Positions 42,471 to 44,659 of a stretch of DNA of 44,659 nucleotides are shown here, piece after piece; the first letter of the stretch is position 1, and each line of letters opens with the position of its first letter. Source of the stretch: Burkholderiales bacterium (lineage in GTDB: Bacteria; Pseudomonadota; Gammaproteobacteria; Burkholderiales; Burkholderiaceae_C); NCBI GenBank assembly GCA_016191995.1, contig JACPVA010000008.1, forward strand, positions 1-44,659, written 5' to 3'. A program made the position numbers and the translations under genes. The notes below the pieces were generated by a model, which was given only the letters and a program-made list of their open reading frames with translations, did no database searches and was not told the DNA's origin.

Positions 42471-43778
42471 ATGAAGCACGTGATCCTGGGAGCCGGACCT
42501 GCCGGCGTCATCGCCGCCGAGACGATCCGCAAGCATGCACCGGCCGGCGACGAGATCGTCATCCTCGGTGACGAGCCCGAACCGCCCTATTCGCGCATGG
42601 CGATCCCCTACCTGCTGATGGGCAACATCCGGGAGGAAGGCACCCATCTGCGGCGCGACCCGGATCACTTCGGGAATCGGCGCATCGACCTGCGCCGCGC
42701 GCGCGCGAAAGCGGTCGACACCGACGCGCGCAAGGTCGTGCTCGACGACGGCAGTTCGATCGCCTTCGACCGCCTCCTGATCGCGACCGGGTCGTCGCCG
42801 GCCGTGCCGCGGATCCCGGGGATCCACGCGCAGGGGGTGCACACCTGCTGGACGCTGAAGGATGCCCGCGCGATCCTCGCCCGCGCGCGGCGCGGCACCC
42901 GCGTGCTGCAGATGGGCGCGGGCTTCATCGGCTGCATCATCATGGAGGCGCTGGCGGCACCGAAGGATGTCGAGCTCACGGTCGTCGAGATGGGCGACCG
43001 CATGGTGCCGCGCATGATGGGCCCGACGGCCGGCGGCATGATCAAGGCCTGGTGCGAGTCCAAGGGTGTGAAGGTGTACACCGGCACGCGCGTCGAGGCG
43101 ATCGACCATGCCGGTCCGGCGTCTGGCCAGGCCGCGGCGCGGGCGCAGGGCAGCGCGCTGAGCGTCCGCCTGTCCGACGGAAGACATCTCGAGGCCGACC
43201 TCGTGATCAACGCCACCGGCGTACGCCCGAATATCGGCTTCCTGGAGAACTCGCCGATCAAGTGCCTGATCGGCGTGCTGACCGACGAGCACCTGCAGAC
43301 CAGCGTGCCCGGCATCTATGCCGCCGGCGACTGCGCCGAGGCCTTCGACAAGGTCAGCGGCAAGACCATCGTCAGCGCGATCCAGCCCAACGCCGCCGAG
43401 CAGGCGCGCGTGGCCGGCATGAACATGGCCGGCAAGGCGGCCACGCTGGGGGGCGTGACGCAGATCAACGTGCTCGACACGCTGGGGCTGATCTCGGCCA
43501 GCTTCGGGCAGTGGGACGGTGTGCCCGGCGGCGAGCATGTCGAGCTGACCGACGGGGCCGCCGGGCGCCACCTGAGCCTGCAGTTCGCGGGCGACCGGCT
43601 GGTCGGCTGCAACGCGATCGGCTGGACTGCCCATGTCGGCGTCATGCGCGGGCTGGTCGAGGGCGGGGTCGCGCTCGGCGCCTGGAAGGACAAGCTGCTG
43701 GCGGACCCGACGCTGCTGATGCAGGCCTACCTCGCCAGTGCGCAGGCGCAATCGCAGCACGCGCTGGTCAAGGCCTGA
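42471..43778 (+). CDS. aorC: FAD-dependent NAD(P)H oxidoreductase subunit of AOR
   Basis: This 435-residue pyridine-nucleotide-disulfide-type oxidoreductase has an N-terminal FAD site (VILGAGPAGVIAAE, residues 4-17), an NAD(P) site (VLQMGAGFIGCIIMEALA) and the second FAD motif (TSVPGIYAAGDCAEA). It would pass electrons between the AOR/ferredoxin subunits and NAD(P)+. No redox-active CxxxxC pair is seen, in line with nitrite-reductase-like relatives rather than glutathione reductases. The ATG at 42471 has GGAG at proper distance. It follows AOR after 68 bases that contain a strong hairpin. Confidence 0.9.
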   Translation: MKHVILGAGPAGVIAAETIRKHAPAGDEIVILGDEPEPPYSRMAIPYLLMGNIREEGTHLRRDPDHFGNRRIDLRRARAKAVDTDARKVVLDDGSSIAFDRLLIATGSSPAVPRIPGIHAQGVHTCWTLKDARAILARARRGTRVLQMGAGFIGCIIMEALAAPKDVELTVVEMGDRMVPRMMGPTAGGMIKAWCESKGVKVYTGTRVEAIDHAGPASGQAAARAQGSALSVRLSDGRHLEADLVINATGVRPNIGFLENSPIKCLIGVLTDEHLQTSVPGIYAAGDCAEAFDKVSGKTIVSAIQPNAAEQARVAGMNMAGKAATLGGVTQINVLDTLGLISASFGQWDGVPGGEHVELTDGAAGRHLSLQFAGDRLVGCNAIGWTAHVGVMRGLVEGGVALGAWKDKLLADPTLLMQAYLASAQAQSQHALVKA

Positions 43779-43839
43779 CGAGCCCGCGCAAGGCCCGCCC
43801 GGCAGCGGGGGGCAGCGCGAGCGCTATCGTGGCGGTTCC

Positions 43840-44094
43840 ATGAAGATCACCTTCAAGCTCTACGCGATGCTCACCGACCACCTGCCGCCCGACAAGCGGC
43901 AGGGCAACGCGATGACGCTCGACGTCGAGCCCGGCGCGACGATCGCGCAGGTCACGGCGCCGTTCCAGCTGCCACCCAAGCTCGTCCATCTGGTGCTGGT
44001 CAACGGCCACTTCATCGCCCCCGAGGCGCGCGCGACGCACGCGCTGCAGGAGGGCGACGTGCTGGCGATCTGGCCGCCGATCGCCGGCGGCTGA
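43840..44094 (+). CDS. MoaD/ThiS-like sulfur carrier protein
   Basis: This 84-residue ubiquitin-fold protein ends in Gly-Gly (PPIAGG), the C-terminus that is thiocarboxylated to deliver sulfur to pterin. It begins MKITFKLYAMLTDHLPPDKR as in MoaD. It is 61 bases after aorC. A dedicated MoaD-like gene inside AOR operons is known and may serve synthesis or insertion of the tungsten cofactor. A role as the general molybdenum cofactor MoaD cannot be excluded, since other moa genes are not in view. Confidence 0.88.
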   Translation: MKITFKLYAMLTDHLPPDKRQGNAMTLDVEPGATIAQVTAPFQLPPKLVHLVLVNGHFIAPEARATHALQEGDVLAIWPPIAGG

Positions 44095-44110
44095 CCGGCG
44101 GGGAGCGCGA

Positions 44111-44419
44111 TTGCCCCCGTTGCGGGCCTTCGACACCGCCTTCGAGCGCGAGCAGGGCTGCACCGAGGCCGAGTGGCTGCGCGGGCTGCCCGGCGCGGTC
44201 GGCGAGCACCGCTGGCGCCTGAGCGGCCCCGCCGCCGCGCGGGTCGAGATCGGCGACGGCCGGCTCGACGTCGACTGGGAGCCGCTGCCGCCGCGCCAGA
44301 TCGCGCTGATGCGCATGCCGCGGCTGCGCGTGCGCTATCGCTTCGACGGCGTCGACGCCGAGGCGCGCAGCCGCTTCATGCAGTATTTCGACCTCGTGCT
44401 GCAGCGCGGCGGCGGCTGA
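44111..44419 (+). CDS. Small conserved-looking protein of the AOR operon, unknown
   Basis: This 102-residue protein uses a TTG start with GGGGAG five bases upstream; no ATG fits. I do not recognise a family. It reads as a compact alpha/beta protein with CTEAEWLRGLPGAVGEHRW near the N-terminus and PLPPRQIALMRMPRLRVRY followed by FMQYFDLVLQRGGG at the end. No cysteine cluster, signal peptide or membrane segment is seen. It lies 16 bases after the MoaD-like gene and before a strong hairpin, so it probably belongs to the AOR transcription unit. A role in AOR assembly is a guess from position. Confidence 0.7.
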   Translation: MPPLRAFDTAFEREQGCTEAEWLRGLPGAVGEHRWRLSGPAAARVEIGDGRLDVDWEPLPPRQIALMRMPRLRVRYRFDGVDAEARSRFMQYFDLVLQRGGG

Positions 44420-44467
44420 TCGCGGGCCTGTCTGTGCGACGGGCGCGCAGGCTGTGGGGCGCGTCTC

Positions 44468-44498
44468 GGCCCTGAGCGGCCGTTGGCCGCTCAGGGCC
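44468..44498. terminator. Strong hairpin after the AOR operon
   Basis: Perfect 14-base arms GGCCCTGAGCGGCC and GGCCGCTCAGGGCC flank a GTT loop, 49 bases after the last gene. There is no T-run, so it would act with Rho or by stabilising the 3' end. The remaining 44499-44659 is GC-rich without a recognisable gene. Confidence 0.6.
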
Positions 44499-44659
44499 CA
44501 CGATGCCGTGCCCGCGTGCGATGGCCAGGGCGGCGAAGCCGGGACCGGGCCGGCCGGGGCGCGCGGCGGAGGCGGTCGGCGCTACGCGCCGACTCCCCTG
44601 CGATGCTCGGTCGCCTGGCCCGTCGCCTAACTCGCTACGCTCACTTCGTTCGCTGCGCT

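Noticed and set aside
1-44659. CRISPR array, tRNA or rRNA genes
   Set aside because: No regularly spaced direct repeats and no tRNA or rRNA-like segments were seen in any gap.

Overview
The window reads as chromosomal DNA of a high-GC (about 70%) betaproteobacterium, most likely a Burkholderiales member. The grounds are the housekeeping block gmk-rpoZ-spoT with greB, an H-NS protein of the short betaproteobacterial type, a DUF4148 protein next to a CusRS-like two-component system, and codon use and AGGAGA ribosome binding sites throughout. The genus cannot be fixed from the sequence.

Layout. 1-2500: C-terminal scrap of an ISL3-type transposase abutting a 5'-truncated type III restriction subunit. 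2675-9311 (minus): four-gene envelope operon DUF1329 - DUF1302 barrel - RND/MMPL transporter - YCF48-like protein. 9511-12161: aldehyde dehydrogenase divergent from a LuxR-type regulator. 12162-12730: repeat-rich spacer with a nested palindrome. 12731-19051 (minus): catabolic operon aldehyde dehydrogenase - HAD hydrolase - class III aminotransferase - amino acid permease - UPF0261, divergent from a MarR regulator (19169-19744). A 20-bp operator-like sequence occurs twice in that divergent region and once in front of the DUF1329 operon, which suggests one MarR regulon. 19774-22025: accessory debris with a frameshifted hicA remnant, an intact RES/Xre toxin-antitoxin pair and a deleted IS91 transposase carrying REP-like palindromes.

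22026-30673 (minus) is the most striking part. Nine genes, each overlapping or within 10 bases of the next, encode a tryptophan tryptophylquinone amine dehydrogenase (aauB, aauE, aauD, aauA), a monohaem cytochrome c, two dihaem peroxidase/MauG-family proteins, a Tat-exported Rieske protein and an arsenite-oxidase/iodate-reductase-like molybdopterin enzyme. The last four have the gene content of iodate reductase (idrABP1P2) clusters but are fused to an amine dehydrogenase operon. A divergent AraC-family regulator (30990-32060) probably controls it.

32139-39840 is core genome: gmk, rpoZ, a sensor kinase/response regulator pair with a DUF4148 gene, spoT, greB, a queuosine-precursor transporter and an H-NS protein. 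40062-44419 is a tungsten aldehyde oxidoreductase operon: polyferredoxin, AOR, a hairpin, FAD/NAD(P)H oxidoreductase, a MoaD-like sulfur carrier and an unknown small protein.

Taken together the window holds several routes for amines and aldehydes: periplasmic amine oxidation to aldehyde, cytoplasmic transamination, two NAD(P)-dependent aldehyde dehydrogenases and a tungsten aldehyde oxidoreductase. Whether they serve one pathway is inference.
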